Of a stretch of 64,000 nucleotides of DNA, positions 16,098 to 24,249 are shown one piece after another. The DNA lies in contig JAIUPH010000033.1 of NCBI GenBank assembly GCA_020161065.1, forward strand, positions 124,001 to 188,000, given 5' to 3'. Each line of letters starts with the position of its first letter. Position 1 is the first letter of the stretch. A model generated the notes under the pieces. That model worked only from the letters and a program-made list of their open reading frames with translations, had not been told where the DNA came from and did no database searches. The position numbers and the translations under genes are program-made. This DNA comes from Pseudomonadota bacterium. GTDB lineage: Bacteria; Pseudomonadota; Gammaproteobacteria; Burkholderiales; Burkholderiaceae_C.

Positions 16098-16884
16098 GCC
16101 AGTGCGAGAACTCGCAGGCCAGATGCCATTGGTGCTGGCGGATCATGTACGACGGCGTCGCGGCCGGAAACTCGACCCGCAGCCGCGCCAGCGTGCCATC
16201 GGCAGCGTCGTAGAACTGATGGCGGACGCCGCCGATCACCGTGCCATCGGCAAGGCGGGCCGTTCCCACCGACTGGCCGGCAGCGGCCGGATCGCGCGGC
16301 GTCTGCAGGCCCGACTCGTCGCCGAAGCGCATGAAGAACTGCGCCGGGAAAGGCGAGCCGCCGGCGGTCTCGATGACTTCCAGCAGATCGCCTCGCGCCT
16401 GCAGCAGGTAGTGGTCGGGGCAGGCCAGCAGGTTGGCTTGGCGGTTGGCGGCCGTGTCGTTGCGCATCAGGTCGTCGATGCCGTCGGCGACCTGCCGCGC
16501 GCCGACGCCGGCCACCGTCAGCTCGGTCATGCAGGGCTTGCGGCGCGACCCCGACAGCGCCAGCGCGGCCTTGGTCGACCATGCCGACACGCGCATGCGG
16601 CCGCCCAAGGTCTGGCGCAGGCGCTCGCGGCCGCACTGCTCCTTGAGCGCGAGCAGTTCGGCGCGCAGCCGCGCCAGGTCGCCCATCGGCCCGTCGTCGG
16701 CCGCCGGCTGGCCGAGCAGCCGACTGAGCTTGGGCAGCACGGCGCGGGCACGACCCAGCTCCCATTGCTGGACCTGCTGCGGCGAGACGCGCTGGCCGTT
16801 GATCGTGGCGTCGATTGTGACGTCGATCTTGGCGTCGACAGCGGTCGAAGCGCGGGCCTTGGAGTCGTCGGGCATCGCCGTCAT
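16069..16884 (-). CDS. Hypothetical protein, family not recognised
   Basis: A 271-residue soluble protein I cannot place. It has no signal peptide or membrane segment. The N-terminal third is charged and helical (QQVQQWELGRARAVLPKLSRLL, LARLRAELLALKEQCGRERL). The middle has MTELTVAGVGARQVADGI and NRQANLLACPDHYLLQ, and the end has VGTARLADGTVIGGVRHQFYD and MIRQHQWHLACEFSHWL, which look like beta-rich sensor or hydrolase stretches. The ATG at 16884 follows the YciI stop by two bases, so the two genes are coupled. Codon use and GC content match neighbours. Confidence 0.6.
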   Translation of the reverse strand: MTAMPDDSKARASTAVDAKIDVTIDATINGQRVSPQQVQQWELGRARAVLPKLSRLLGQPAADDGPMGDLARLRAELLALKEQCGRERLRQTLGGRMRVSAWSTKAALALSGSRRKPCMTELTVAGVGARQVADGIDDLMRNDTAANRQANLLACPDHYLLQARGDLLEVIETAGGSPFPAQFFMRFGDESGLQTPRDPAAAGQSVGTARLADGTVIGGVRHQFYDAADGTLARLRVEFPAATPSYMIRQHQWHLACEFSHWLRVAAARAT

Positions 16885-16886
16885 CC

Positions 16887-17189
16887 TCAGTTGGGCGGGA
16901 AGCCGGTCTTCTGCGGCCACAGGTTGCAAAACGGCAGCACCGACACGTGCTGGTAGACGCCGGCGCGGGTGAAGGGCTCGTCGGCCAGCCAGCGCTCGGC
17001 GGCGGCGCGGCCGTTGAACTCGATCGCCAGCAGGCTGCCGATCATCGTCACGCCGTCGTCGGCGGTCAGCGGCCCGGCGAAGGCGATGCGCTCGGCCATC
17101 TCGGCCAGGTAGGCCTTGTGCTGCGGCCGCACGCGCTGGCGCAGTTCCGCGGCGCCCGGCCGGTCGAGGAGGTGGAAGACGAAGAGCAT
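16887..17189 (-). CDS. YciI-like protein
   Basis: A 100-residue YciI/DGPF-type small enzyme-like protein. MLFVFHLLDRPGAAELRQRVRPQHKAYL at the start carries the Arg-Pro-His region; ADDGVTMIGSLLAIEF and AERWLADEPFTRAGVY complete the fold. YciI proteins are dimeric ferredoxin-like folds with a conserved His-Asp pair; cellular roles are mostly unknown. A near-perfect 24-bp AT-rich palindrome lies directly upstream. The gene is followed within two bases by a hypothetical gene. Confidence 0.82.
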   Translation of the reverse strand: MLFVFHLLDRPGAAELRQRVRPQHKAYLAEMAERIAFAGPLTADDGVTMIGSLLAIEFNGRAAAERWLADEPFTRAGVYQHVSVLPFCNLWPQKTGFPPN

Positions 17190-17195
17190 GGCGCC

Positions 17196-17219
17196 TACTT
17201 TAATCAATTGATCAAAGTA
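17196..17219. promoter_or_regulatory. 24-bp palindrome, probable operator of the YciI gene
   Basis: TACTTTAATCAATTGATC and the following AAAGTA form a dyad that matches its reverse complement except at one symmetric pair. It is strikingly AT-rich in this region and ends 7 bases before the ATG at 17189. Size and symmetry suit a MarR- or TetR-type dimer that blocks transcription start or ribosome access. Confidence 0.6.
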
Positions 17220-17233
17220 TCGCCAGGCCGCCG

Positions 17234-18154
17234 TCAACCCGGCTGCTGCACGCCGCCCAGCGCCTCGATCAGCGCCGGCAGCAGCTGCCGCAGCTCGCCG
17301 GTGGCCAGCGCCACGTCGGCGTCGAAGGCGTCGTCGGCGCTCGCCTGCGCTGAAGTAGCGTCGCGGCCCGCGCCTTCCAGCACCACGTCGAGCAGTTCGA
17401 TCTTCTTCAGCGTCAACGCGTCGGTCAGCACGAAAGACACGCGGCCGTTCCAGGTCAGCGCCAGCTGCGTGGGGCGCTTGCCCTCGCGGATGTGCTGGGC
17501 CACCTCGTCGATGTCCAGCGTGTGGCGCGCATAGCGCACGGTGGCCTTCTCGCTGTCGGGCTGCTTGAGCTCGCAGTCGCGGTCGATCGTGAAGCCCGGC
17601 GGCGCTTCCTTCTCGGCCAGCCACGCGGCCATCGCACCGGCGGGCGACACGGCGGTCTGCAGCAGGCCCAGCTTCAGGCCGCCGCCTAGCAGCTCGATCA
17701 ATCGCGTCACCGCGGCGTCGGCGCGCTTGGCGTTGCCGCTGCCCACCCAGACGAAGCCGGCCGCGGCGTCCAGCCAGATCGGCAGTTCCGCCCGCTTGGG
17801 AAAGGCGCGCGGCAGCAGCGCGTGCACCACGGCCTCTTTCAACTCGCGCAACTGCTTGCCCTTGGGACGGCGGCCCAGTTCCTGCTCCAGCGCGTCGGCC
17901 TTGGCTTGCAGCTCCAGCTTGACCACGCTGCCGGGCACGGCCTTGGTCTCGACGCACAGCTTGAACACCCATTGCCCGCCCACGCTCTCGGCCAGCGCCG
18001 CGTTGGCATTGCCGCGCGGCGCCACCCAGCCGGCCGACTCGGGCTGCGTGGCGCCGCAGGCGACGAAGCGGCCGCGTGCCAGGCGCTCTTCCAGCTCGGC
18101 CAGCGGCGGCGGCTGCCAGTGTTCGATGCGGTAGACGAGGGCGTTCTTGAACAT
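17234..18154 (-). CDS. rdgC: Recombination-associated protein RdgC
   Basis: A 306-residue RdgC, a ring-shaped dimer that binds double-stranded DNA without sequence preference and tempers RecA. The N-terminus MFKNALVYRIEHWQPP, the block GGQWVFKLCVETKAVPGSVV and RPTQLALTWNGRVSFVLTD are characteristic. Length is normal (about 300). It is divergent from the glycerophosphodiesterase gene. Confidence 0.93.
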   Translation of the reverse strand: MFKNALVYRIEHWQPPPLAELEERLARGRFVACGATQPESAGWVAPRGNANAALAESVGGQWVFKLCVETKAVPGSVVKLELQAKADALEQELGRRPKGKQLRELKEAVVHALLPRAFPKRAELPIWLDAAAGFVWVGSGNAKRADAAVTRLIELLGGGLKLGLLQTAVSPAGAMAAWLAEKEAPPGFTIDRDCELKQPDSEKATVRYARHTLDIDEVAQHIREGKRPTQLALTWNGRVSFVLTDALTLKKIELLDVVLEGAGRDATSAQASADDAFDADVALATGELRQLLPALIEALGGVQQPG

Positions 18155-18227
18155 GCGAAGAAGTCAGGGTCCGGTTGCGGGGCCGCGCAGTGTACGCAGG
18201 GCGCCGGACGCGGTAGTCTCGCGCGCC

Positions 18228-19211
18228 ATGACGAACCTGCTGAACCTCCTGAACTGGAAGCGCGCCGCCGCCGCGCTGGCGCTGTGCGCCCTCGGCCTGC
18301 CGGCCGGCGCGCTGGACCTGCAAGGCCACCGCGGCGCGCGTGGCCTGGCGCCGGAGAACACGCTGCCGGCCTTCGAGACCGGCATGCGCCACGGTGTCAG
18401 CACGCTGGAGCTGGACATCGCGATCACCGCCGACGGCGTGCTGGTGGTCCACCACGACCTGGCGCTCAACCCCGCCGTCACGCGCGACGAGCGCGGCCAG
18501 TGGCTGGAGCAGGCCAGCGCGCCGATCAGCACGCTCACGTGGTCTCAGCTGCAGCGTTATGACGTCGGCCGCCTGAAGCCCGGTTCCAACTATGGCAAGC
18601 CGTATCCCGACCAGGTGGCGGTGGACGGCACGCGGGTGCCGCGGCTGGCCGATCTGTTCGAGATGGTGAAGAAGAGCGGCAACGACAAGCTGCGCTTCGC
18701 CATCGAGATCAAGACCGACCCGAACAAGCCCGACGCGACGCGGCCGCCCGATGAGTTCGCGCGCCTGCTGGTCGACGAGATCCAGCGCGCCGGCATGCTG
18801 GGCCGGGTGCAGATTTTGTCGTTCGACTGGCGCGGCCTGCAGGCGGTGCAGAAGCTGGCGCCGCAGGTGCCCACGGTGTACCTGACGGCGCAGCAGCGCT
18901 GGCTGGACAACGTGCAGGCCGATGCGGGGCTAGCTTCGCCGTGGACCGCCGGCTTCGGCTACCGGCAATACGGCTCGGTGCCGCGCATGATCAAGGCCGC
19001 CGGCGGCAGCGTGTGGTCGGTGCACTTCAACGACCTCGACGCCGCCAAGCTGAAGGAAGCGCACGAGCTGGGCCTGAAGGTGCTGGCCTGGACCGTCAAC
19101 GACCCGGCGGCGATGGGGCGGCTGATCGACCTCGGCGTCGACGGGTTGGTGACCGACCGCCCCGACCTGGCGCGCCAGGTGATGGACGCGCGCGGGCTCA
19201 AGCCGCAGTAA
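18228..19211 (+). CDS. Glycerophosphodiester phosphodiesterase, exported
   Basis: A 327-residue GDPD with a signal peptide (hydrophobic AAAALALCALGLPAGALD, residues 13-30). The catalytic pattern is complete: GHRGARGLAPENTLPAF, LELDIAITADGVLVVHHD, and later FAIEIKTD. These TIM-barrel enzymes cleave glycerophosphodiesters to glycerol-3-phosphate and an alcohol using a divalent metal. The ATG at 18228 gives a proper signal sequence; upstream codons do not. The stop overlaps the convergent DUF72 gene by 14 bp. Confidence 0.92.
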   Translation: MTNLLNLLNWKRAAAALALCALGLPAGALDLQGHRGARGLAPENTLPAFETGMRHGVSTLELDIAITADGVLVVHHDLALNPAVTRDERGQWLEQASAPISTLTWSQLQRYDVGRLKPGSNYGKPYPDQVAVDGTRVPRLADLFEMVKKSGNDKLRFAIEIKTDPNKPDATRPPDEFARLLVDEIQRAGMLGRVQILSFDWRGLQAVQKLAPQVPTVYLTAQQRWLDNVQADAGLASPWTAGFGYRQYGSVPRMIKAAGGSVWSVHFNDLDAAKLKEAHELGLKVLAWTVNDPAAMGRLIDLGVDGLVTDRPDLARQVMDARGLKPQ

Positions 19212-20226
19212 CGGCCGCCGCCGGCGCCGCCGCCGGTGCCACCAGTTCGCGCGCCAGCGCCAGCACGGACAGCGGCGCCGAACCCTCGGCCTTGTTGTTG
19301 ATGGTGATGAAGGCGCTGCGGCCGGCGTCGAGCGTGGCGCGCGCCACGCGGGCCAGTTCGGCGCGGCTGACGGGGTCGGGCGCCTGCAGCTGGTCGAACG
19401 GCTCCCAGGCCTGCTTCGCCTGCGTGTAGCGCAAACCGCGCTGCAGGTTCCAGCGGCACACCAGGTCGCCGGGCCAGCCGCGGCGCAGCATGGGCAACTG
19501 GTCGGCGGCCACCGGCAGGCGGCTGTGCAGGCCCAGCGCATAACGCACGCCATGCGCCTTCAGTTGGTCGGCCAGTTCGGGCGTCAGCAGCGCGGCGTCG
19601 CGCACTTCCAGCGCTGCCAGCGCGCGGCCTTGCAGCGCGGCCATCACCGGCGGCCACAGTTCGTCCAGCGCGGCCAGCAGCGGCCGGCCGCGGCCCTGCA
19701 GCCAGTGCGGCGGCAGCGGCGAGAGCTGGAAGACCATCACGCCCAGCTGGTCGCCCAGGCCTTGCAGCGCGGGCTCGATGCACCCGGCCGTGGCCAACGT
19801 CGGGTCCAGAAACTGCGGGTTCAGCGCTTGCGGCTTGCCGCTGCCGGTCTCGCGCACGGTGGCGTCGGTCAGCAGCGCCGGCGCCTTGACGACGAAGCGG
19901 AAGTCGGCCGGCACCTGCAGCGCCACGCGGGCGTAGTCGTCGCGGGTTTGCAGGCGGTAGAAGGCGCGGTCGAGGCTGACGGTGCGCAGCAGCGGATGCT
20001 GCGCGTAGGCGGGCAGGCCGCGCTTGCTGAGGTCGCTCTCGGCATGCGCGTCGCGCCAGACCAGGCCTTGCCAGCCGGGGAAGTGCCAGGACGAGGTGCC
20101 CAGCCGGCAACGGCCGCCCCAGCGCGCTTGCAGTTGCGCGGCGAGGTCCAGCGCTTCGGCCGTTGGCGGTGCCGGCGGTATGCCGCCATCGATGTCGAAC
20201 AGCGGCAGCGACGACGCCGCGGCCAT
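19198..20226 (-). CDS. DUF72-family protein
   Basis: A 342-residue DUF72 (YecE-like) TIM-barrel protein. [15 protein letters not shown] near residues 42-57, the segment [13 protein letters not shown], and [16 protein letters not shown] near the end match the family. Biochemical role is unknown. The ATG at 20226 touches the stop of rlhA, so the two genes are translationally coupled. Confidence 0.88.
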   Translation of the reverse strand: MAAASSLPLFDIDGGIPPAPPTAEALDLAAQLQARWGGRCRLGTSSWHFPGWQGLVWRDAHAESDLSKRGLPAYAQHPLLRTVSLDRAFYRLQTRDDYARVALQVPADFRFVVKAPALLTDATVRETGSGKPQALNPQFLDPTLATAGCIEPALQGLGDQLGVMVFQLSPLPPHWLQGRGRPLLAALDELWPPVMAALQGRALAALEVRDAALLTPELADQLKAHGVRYALGLHSRLPVAADQLPMLRRGWPGDLVCRWNLQRGLRYTQAKQAWEPFDQLQAPDPVSRAELARVARATLDAGRSAFITINNKAEGSAPLSVLALARELVAPAAAPAAAVTAA

Positions 20227-22199
20227 CAGGCCTTGCGCTGCGCCGCCGCCGGCCGCGTGCGATAGAAGGCCATCGGCACCGCGGCGGCCTCCTTCAGCAC
20301 GCGCTTGCGCAGCTTGCCGACCACGTGCATCTCGCAAGGCTTGCAGTCGAAGCGCAGCGTCAGCCGCTCGTTGCCGTTGACCAGCGTCAGCGGCTCGGCG
20401 CGCACGGTGCCTTGCACGCCGATCACGCCCTTGGCCTGCTTGGGGCACAGGCTCAAGCTGTAGCGCACGCAGTGCTTGGTGATCATCAGGCTCACCTCGC
20501 CGGTCTGCTCGTGGCTTTCGTAGGCGGCGTCGATGACCTTGACGCCGTGCTTGGCGTAGAAGGCCGCGGCGCGGTGGTTGTAGACGTTGGCCAGGTAGCT
20601 CAGCGTGTCGTCGGGGTAGGGCACGGGCGGCTGCACGGCGGGCAGCGGCTGCAATCGCCGATAGGCCGCGGCGCGCGCCGCTTCCAGCGCCGCCACCGCG
20701 TCGCGCCGCAGCGCATTGACCACGGCGGCGGGCAGGAACCAGGGCTGCGCCAGCGCCAGCTCGACGGCATGCGCCTCGAACAGCGTGCCGCCCAGCTTGC
20801 CCAACTGTTCACGCAAGCCGCTCCCGGCGCGCGCCACGTTCTGCGCCGGCTGGTGCGGGTGGACGGTGCGTGCCTCGGCGGCGTGGCCGTCGTCGTCGCG
20901 CAGCGACAGCGCGAAGCCGTCGGACGTCTCCGACAAGCGCAGCGTGACGCCGATGCGCCGTTCGGCCGAGGGCTTTTCCAGCGTGCGCTCCCAGCCGCGG
21001 TCGCGGTTGCGGCTGATCGCGGCGTCGCGCCGCAGGTCCTTCAGCGACTGGATGGGCGCGTTGGGGGAAAGCCGCCAGCCGCTGCCGCCCAGGCGCTGCG
21101 CCACGTTGATGGGCACGCCTTGCAACTCGCCCTGGCGGTCCCACCAGGTCAGTGCGTCGCCGTTGTTCAGCACGGTGGCGGCATCGTCGGCCTGCAGCTC
21201 GAAGTGGTCGGCGCCGATGCGCGTGACGTGGCCAACGGGCCGGCCGGCGTGCTTGGGGCTGTCGAAGGCGCCGATGTCGTCGCGGCGGCCGTTGACGAAG
21301 TAGTCGGTGCCGCCGCGGTTGAAGCCTTGCTCGGGGTCGGGCACGAACCAGTGGCGCGTGCGGCCGCTGCTGGCGGCGCGCAAGCCATCGCTGCGGCCTT
21401 CGAGCAGGCGGTCGAACAACTGCCGGTAATGCGCGGTGACGTTCTTCACCGTCGCCATGTCTTTGTAGCGGCCCTCGATCTTGAAGCTGCGGATGCCGGC
21501 GTCCACCAGCGCCTGCAGGTTGGCGCTCTGGTCGTTGTCCTTCAGGCTCAGCACATGCTTGTCGTGGGCGACGATGCGGCCCTGCGCGTCTTCCACCGTG
21601 TAGGGCAGCCGGCATTCCTGGCTGCAGCTGCCGCGGTTGGCGCTGCGCCCGGTGTGCGCGTGGCTGATGTAGCAGTTGCCGCTGTAGGCCACGCACAAGG
21701 CGCCGTGGATGAAGAACTCCAGCGTCGCGCGCTGCACCTCGGCGGCGATGGCGCCGATCTGCTCCAGCGTCAGCTCGCGCGCCAGCACTATCTGTGCGAA
21801 GCCCACGTCCTGCAGGAAGCGCGCCTTCTGCGGCGTGCGGATGTCGGTCTGCGTGCTGGCGTGCAGCTGGATGGGCGGCAGGTCCAGCTCCAGCAGCCCC
21901 ATGTCCTGCACGATCAGCGCGTCGACGCCCGCTTCGTACAACTGCCAGGCCAGGCGGCGGCCGGCTTCCAGCTCGTCGTCGCGCAGGATGGTGTTGTGGG
22001 TGACGAAGACGCGCGCGTGATAACGGTGCGCATGCGCGGCCAGGCGGGCGATCTCGGCCACCGGGTTGCCGGCCTTCTCGCGCGCGCCGAAGGCGGGGCC
22101 GCCAATGTAGATGGCGTCGGCGCCGTGGTTGATGGCCTCGATGCCGATCGCCGCGTCGCGCGCCGGCGCCAGCAGCTCGATGCGCGAGCGCGAGGCCAT
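20226..22199 (-). CDS. rlhA: 23S rRNA cytidine hydroxylase RlhA (peptidase U32 family)
   Basis: A 657-residue long-form U32 protein matching RlhA (YdcP), which hydroxylates C2501 of 23S rRNA using prephenate-linked chemistry. MASRSRIELLAPARDAAIGIEAINHGADAIY opens the barrel (residue stretch 1-31, quoted in part as LLAPARDAAIGIEAI). The Cys cluster HGALCVAYSGNCYISH, then GSCSQECRLPY, is the likely iron-sulfur site. The extra C-terminal domain includes CPKQAKGVIG and RFDCKPCEMHVVGKL. Length matches the E. coli protein (about 650). Confidence 0.85.
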   Translation of the reverse strand: MASRSRIELLAPARDAAIGIEAINHGADAIYIGGPAFGAREKAGNPVAEIARLAAHAHRYHARVFVTHNTILRDDELEAGRRLAWQLYEAGVDALIVQDMGLLELDLPPIQLHASTQTDIRTPQKARFLQDVGFAQIVLARELTLEQIGAIAAEVQRATLEFFIHGALCVAYSGNCYISHAHTGRSANRGSCSQECRLPYTVEDAQGRIVAHDKHVLSLKDNDQSANLQALVDAGIRSFKIEGRYKDMATVKNVTAHYRQLFDRLLEGRSDGLRAASSGRTRHWFVPDPEQGFNRGGTDYFVNGRRDDIGAFDSPKHAGRPVGHVTRIGADHFELQADDAATVLNNGDALTWWDRQGELQGVPINVAQRLGGSGWRLSPNAPIQSLKDLRRDAAISRNRDRGWERTLEKPSAERRIGVTLRLSETSDGFALSLRDDDGHAAEARTVHPHQPAQNVARAGSGLREQLGKLGGTLFEAHAVELALAQPWFLPAAVVNALRRDAVAALEAARAAAYRRLQPLPAVQPPVPYPDDTLSYLANVYNHRAAAFYAKHGVKVIDAAYESHEQTGEVSLMITKHCVRYSLSLCPKQAKGVIGVQGTVRAEPLTLVNGNERLTLRFDCKPCEMHVVGKLRKRVLKEAAAVPMAFYRTRPAAAQRKA

Positions 22200-22209
22200 G
22201 GCGGATTGG

Positions 22210-22824
22210 TCAGCCGCGCAGCCGCGCCGCGGCGGCGTCGATCGAGGCCAGCAGCTCGGGGTAGCTGTTGTTCAGCGGGAACTGCGGGAACTCGGCCACG
22301 ATCTTCGGCGGCGCGTGCATCAAAAAGCCGGCGTCGGCGGCGCCCAGCATCGCGGTGTCGTTGTACGAATCGCCGGCGGCGATGACCTGGTAGTTCAGGC
22401 TCTTCAGCGCGTTGACGGCCTGGCGCTTCTGGTCGGGCTGGCGCAGCCGGTACTCGGCGACATAACCTTCGGCATCGGCGATCAGCCGGTGGCAGAACAG
22501 CGTGGGCCGGCCGAGCTGGCGCATCAGCGGGTCGGCGAACTCGTAGAAGGTGTCGGAGAGGATGATCACCTGGTAGCGGCTGCGCAGCGTGTCGAGGAAG
22601 TCTTTCGCGCCGTCCATCGGCGCCATGCCGGCGACCACGGCCTGGATGTCGGCCAGCTTGAGCTGGTGCTGCTTCAGCAGCCCCAGCCGCCAGCGCATCA
22701 GCTTGTCGTAGTCGGGCTCGTCGCGCGTGGTGCGGCGGAAGTCGGAGATGCCGGTGCGCTCGGCGAAGGCGATCCAGATCTCGGGCACGAGCACGCCTTC
22801 GAGGTCGAGGCAGACGACTTGCAT
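22210..22824 (-). CDS. thrH: ThrH: phosphoserine phosphatase / homoserine phosphotransferase
   Basis: A 204-residue HAD-superfamily enzyme. Start MQVVCLDLEGVLVPEIW holds the DxEG variant of the HAD DxD motif typical of ThrH; VIILSDTFYEFADPLM and VIAAGDSYNDTAML provide the later HAD motifs. ThrH removes phosphate from phosphoserine and can move it to homoserine. It follows on the same strand as rlhA but is upstream of it by 10 bp, so the order is thrH, rlhA, DUF72 in one unit. Confidence 0.9.
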   Translation of the reverse strand: MQVVCLDLEGVLVPEIWIAFAERTGISDFRRTTRDEPDYDKLMRWRLGLLKQHQLKLADIQAVVAGMAPMDGAKDFLDTLRSRYQVIILSDTFYEFADPLMRQLGRPTLFCHRLIADAEGYVAEYRLRQPDQKRQAVNALKSLNYQVIAAGDSYNDTAMLGAADAGFLMHAPPKIVAEFPQFPLNNSYPELLASIDAAAARLRG

Positions 22825-22924
22825 GGTGGGGCGAAAAGGGCAGCCGGGAAGGGCGCCGATCGTAGCGCAGGGCTTGCGCGGCGGGCGCGGTAACGGCGTG
22901 GCGGTGGGGCCGGCGCCGGCGCGC

Positions 22925-23338
22925 TCAGGTCGACGGCGAGGGCACCAGGCCCGGCACCACCGGCGGCCGCGGCAGCGGCGCCGAGGCTGCGGGCGGCGGC
23001 AGGTAAGCCGGCGCCGCCGGGTCGGGCGGCGGGCAGCGCCCCTGGCGCTCGGCCCAGTAGACGATGTTGCCGATCACCGCCACGCTGCCAGAGACCACCG
23101 CGCTGGCGGCAGAGACGATGCCCATCGACGCCAGCATCACCGCGCAGCCGTCGTTGTTGCAGTTGCCGATGATGCCGATGACCTCGGCCTCCAGCACCAT
23201 CTGCTTGACGTAGGCGCGGCACTGCGGGTCGTAGACCTGGGTGCTGCGCGGCACGACGATGCAGCCGGCCAGCAGCAGCAGCAGCGCGCCGGCGAGCGGC
23301 AGGCTGCGGCGCATGGGCGATCGGGCGGCACGGTGCAT
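22925..23338 (-). CDS. Small lipoprotein, function unknown
   Basis: About 137 residues. A basic start (MHRAARSPMRRS) is followed by LPLAGALLLLLAGC, a clear lipobox with the lipidated Cys. The mature part has several Cys (DPQCRAYVKQM, GIIGNCNNDGCAVML), a hydrophobic glycine/serine segment (GIVSAASAVVSGSVAVIGNIVYW) and a Pro-rich tail. It is probably membrane-anchored in the envelope. Start choice is uncertain: 23374, 23338 and 23314 all give the lipobox and none has a clear ribosome site. The region upstream is a 15-bp tandem repeat after ribH. Confidence 0.6.
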   Translation of the reverse strand: MHRAARSPMRRSLPLAGALLLLLAGCIVVPRSTQVYDPQCRAYVKQMVLEAEVIGIIGNCNNDGCAVMLASMGIVSAASAVVSGSVAVIGNIVYWAERQGRCPPPDPAAPAYLPPPAASAPLPRPPVVPGLVPSPST

Positions 23339-23365
23339 GGCGGACGCACCATACCTCATGCCGCC

Positions 23366-23455
23366 GCGCTTCATGCCAGCGCGCTGGATGCCACTGTGCT
23401 TGATGCCACCGCGCTTGATGCCACCAAGCTTGATGCCACCAGGCTTCAGGCCGCC
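23366..23455. repeat. Six tandem copies of a 15-bp unit
   Basis: Imperfect units of the form GCGCTTGATGCCACC start at 23366, 23381, 23396, 23411, 23426 and 23441. They cover the last codons of ribH and the whole gap to the lipoprotein gene. Being a multiple of three they read as a 5-residue repeat in any frame. A slippage-prone spacer. Confidence 0.7.
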
Positions 23456-23943
23456 AGTTGCTGCAGCGCCGCCAACTGGCCCAGGCAGGCGTGCGCCGCC
23501 TCGACGCCCTTCTTCTCGAAATGCGCGCCAAAGAAGCTGTGGTGGTCAACGTGCTCGTGGAAGGCCTGCGGCGTCAGCACGGCAGAGAACACCGGCACGT
23601 CGTGCTCGAGCTGCACGCGCATCAGCGCGTCGATCACCGCGTGCGCCACGTAGTCGTGGCGGTAGATGCCGCCGTCCACCACCAGCGCGCAGGCCACGAT
23701 GGCGTCGTGCGCGCCGGCGCGCGCCAGGCGCTGCGCGTGCAGCGGGATCTCGAAGGCGCCGGGCACCTCGTGGCAGTCCACCTGGTCGGCGCCGACGCCG
23801 TGGCGCTGCAGCTCCTGCAGCAGCGCGTCGCGGGCGCGGTGGACGATCTCGCGGTGCCAGTTGGCGCAGACCACCGCAATGCGCAGCGGCCGGCCGCGGG
23901 CGGTGTGCGCCGCGGCGAAGGGCAGGGGAGTGATCTGATTCAT
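23446..23943 (-). CDS. ribH: 6,7-dimethyl-8-ribityllumazine synthase, RibH2-like
   Basis: A 165-residue lumazine synthase, which joins 5-amino-6-ribitylaminouracil and dihydroxybutanone phosphate in riboflavin synthesis. Substrate motifs: VVCANWHREIVHRARDAL, CHEVPGAFEIPLHAQRLA and DHHSFFGAHFEKKG. The phrase ANWH and the DGGIYRHDYVAHAVIDALM stretch resemble the type II (RibH2) enzymes known from Brucella and relatives. It stands alone, away from other rib genes, with an FMN riboswitch upstream. The ATG at 23943 has GAGG seven bases before it. Confidence 0.9.
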   Translation of the reverse strand: MNQITPLPFAAAHTARGRPLRIAVVCANWHREIVHRARDALLQELQRHGVGADQVDCHEVPGAFEIPLHAQRLARAGAHDAIVACALVVDGGIYRHDYVAHAVIDALMRVQLEHDVPVFSAVLTPQAFHEHVDHHSFFGAHFEKKGVEAAHACLGQLAALQQLAA

Positions 23944-24030
23944 GGTTTCCTCGAAGGTTGGAGAACGCACAAATCAGGGCGCGCGCCGGCACGCGCCGCC
24001 CTCCACGAATGGAAGGCGGCCGCGCGCCGA

Positions 24031-24190
24031 TGCGTTTCTCTTTCATCCGGACTGTGACCGTCGGCCCTGGCATCGCACCAGGTCTGCTGACCTCCGATGG
24101 CCAAGGGACAACCGGAGCGCTCGCGGGCTCCCGCGGACCGAAGACCGCGGATACCGCCGGTGGGGACTTCCACCCCGCCCTGAGAACGCA
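24031..24190 (-). ncRNA. FMN riboswitch (RFN element)
   Basis: Read on the minus strand, the conserved RFN blocks appear in order: AGGGCGGGGTGGAAGTCCCC, ACCGGCGGTAT, AGCCCGCGAGC, GGTCAGCAGACCTGGTG, GCCGACGGTCACAGTCCGGA and TGAAAGAGAA. P1 is closed by TGCGTTCTC at the 5' end and GAGAAACGCA at the 3' end. The riboswitch lies 88 bases before ribH. A GC stem (GCCGCCTTCC with GGAGGGCGGC) lies between it and the start codon and could be the expression platform. FMN binding should lower ribH expression. Confidence 0.95.
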
Positions 24191-24249
24191 TGCCGCCGGC
24201 AACAGCGCCGGCGACCGCGGCATTGTAGGAAGTTCGATACTCCGCCCCC

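Noticed and set aside
23366-23455. CRISPR-like array or iteron origin
   Set aside because: 15-bp units without spacers, imperfect, beginning inside ribH; no replication gene nearby.
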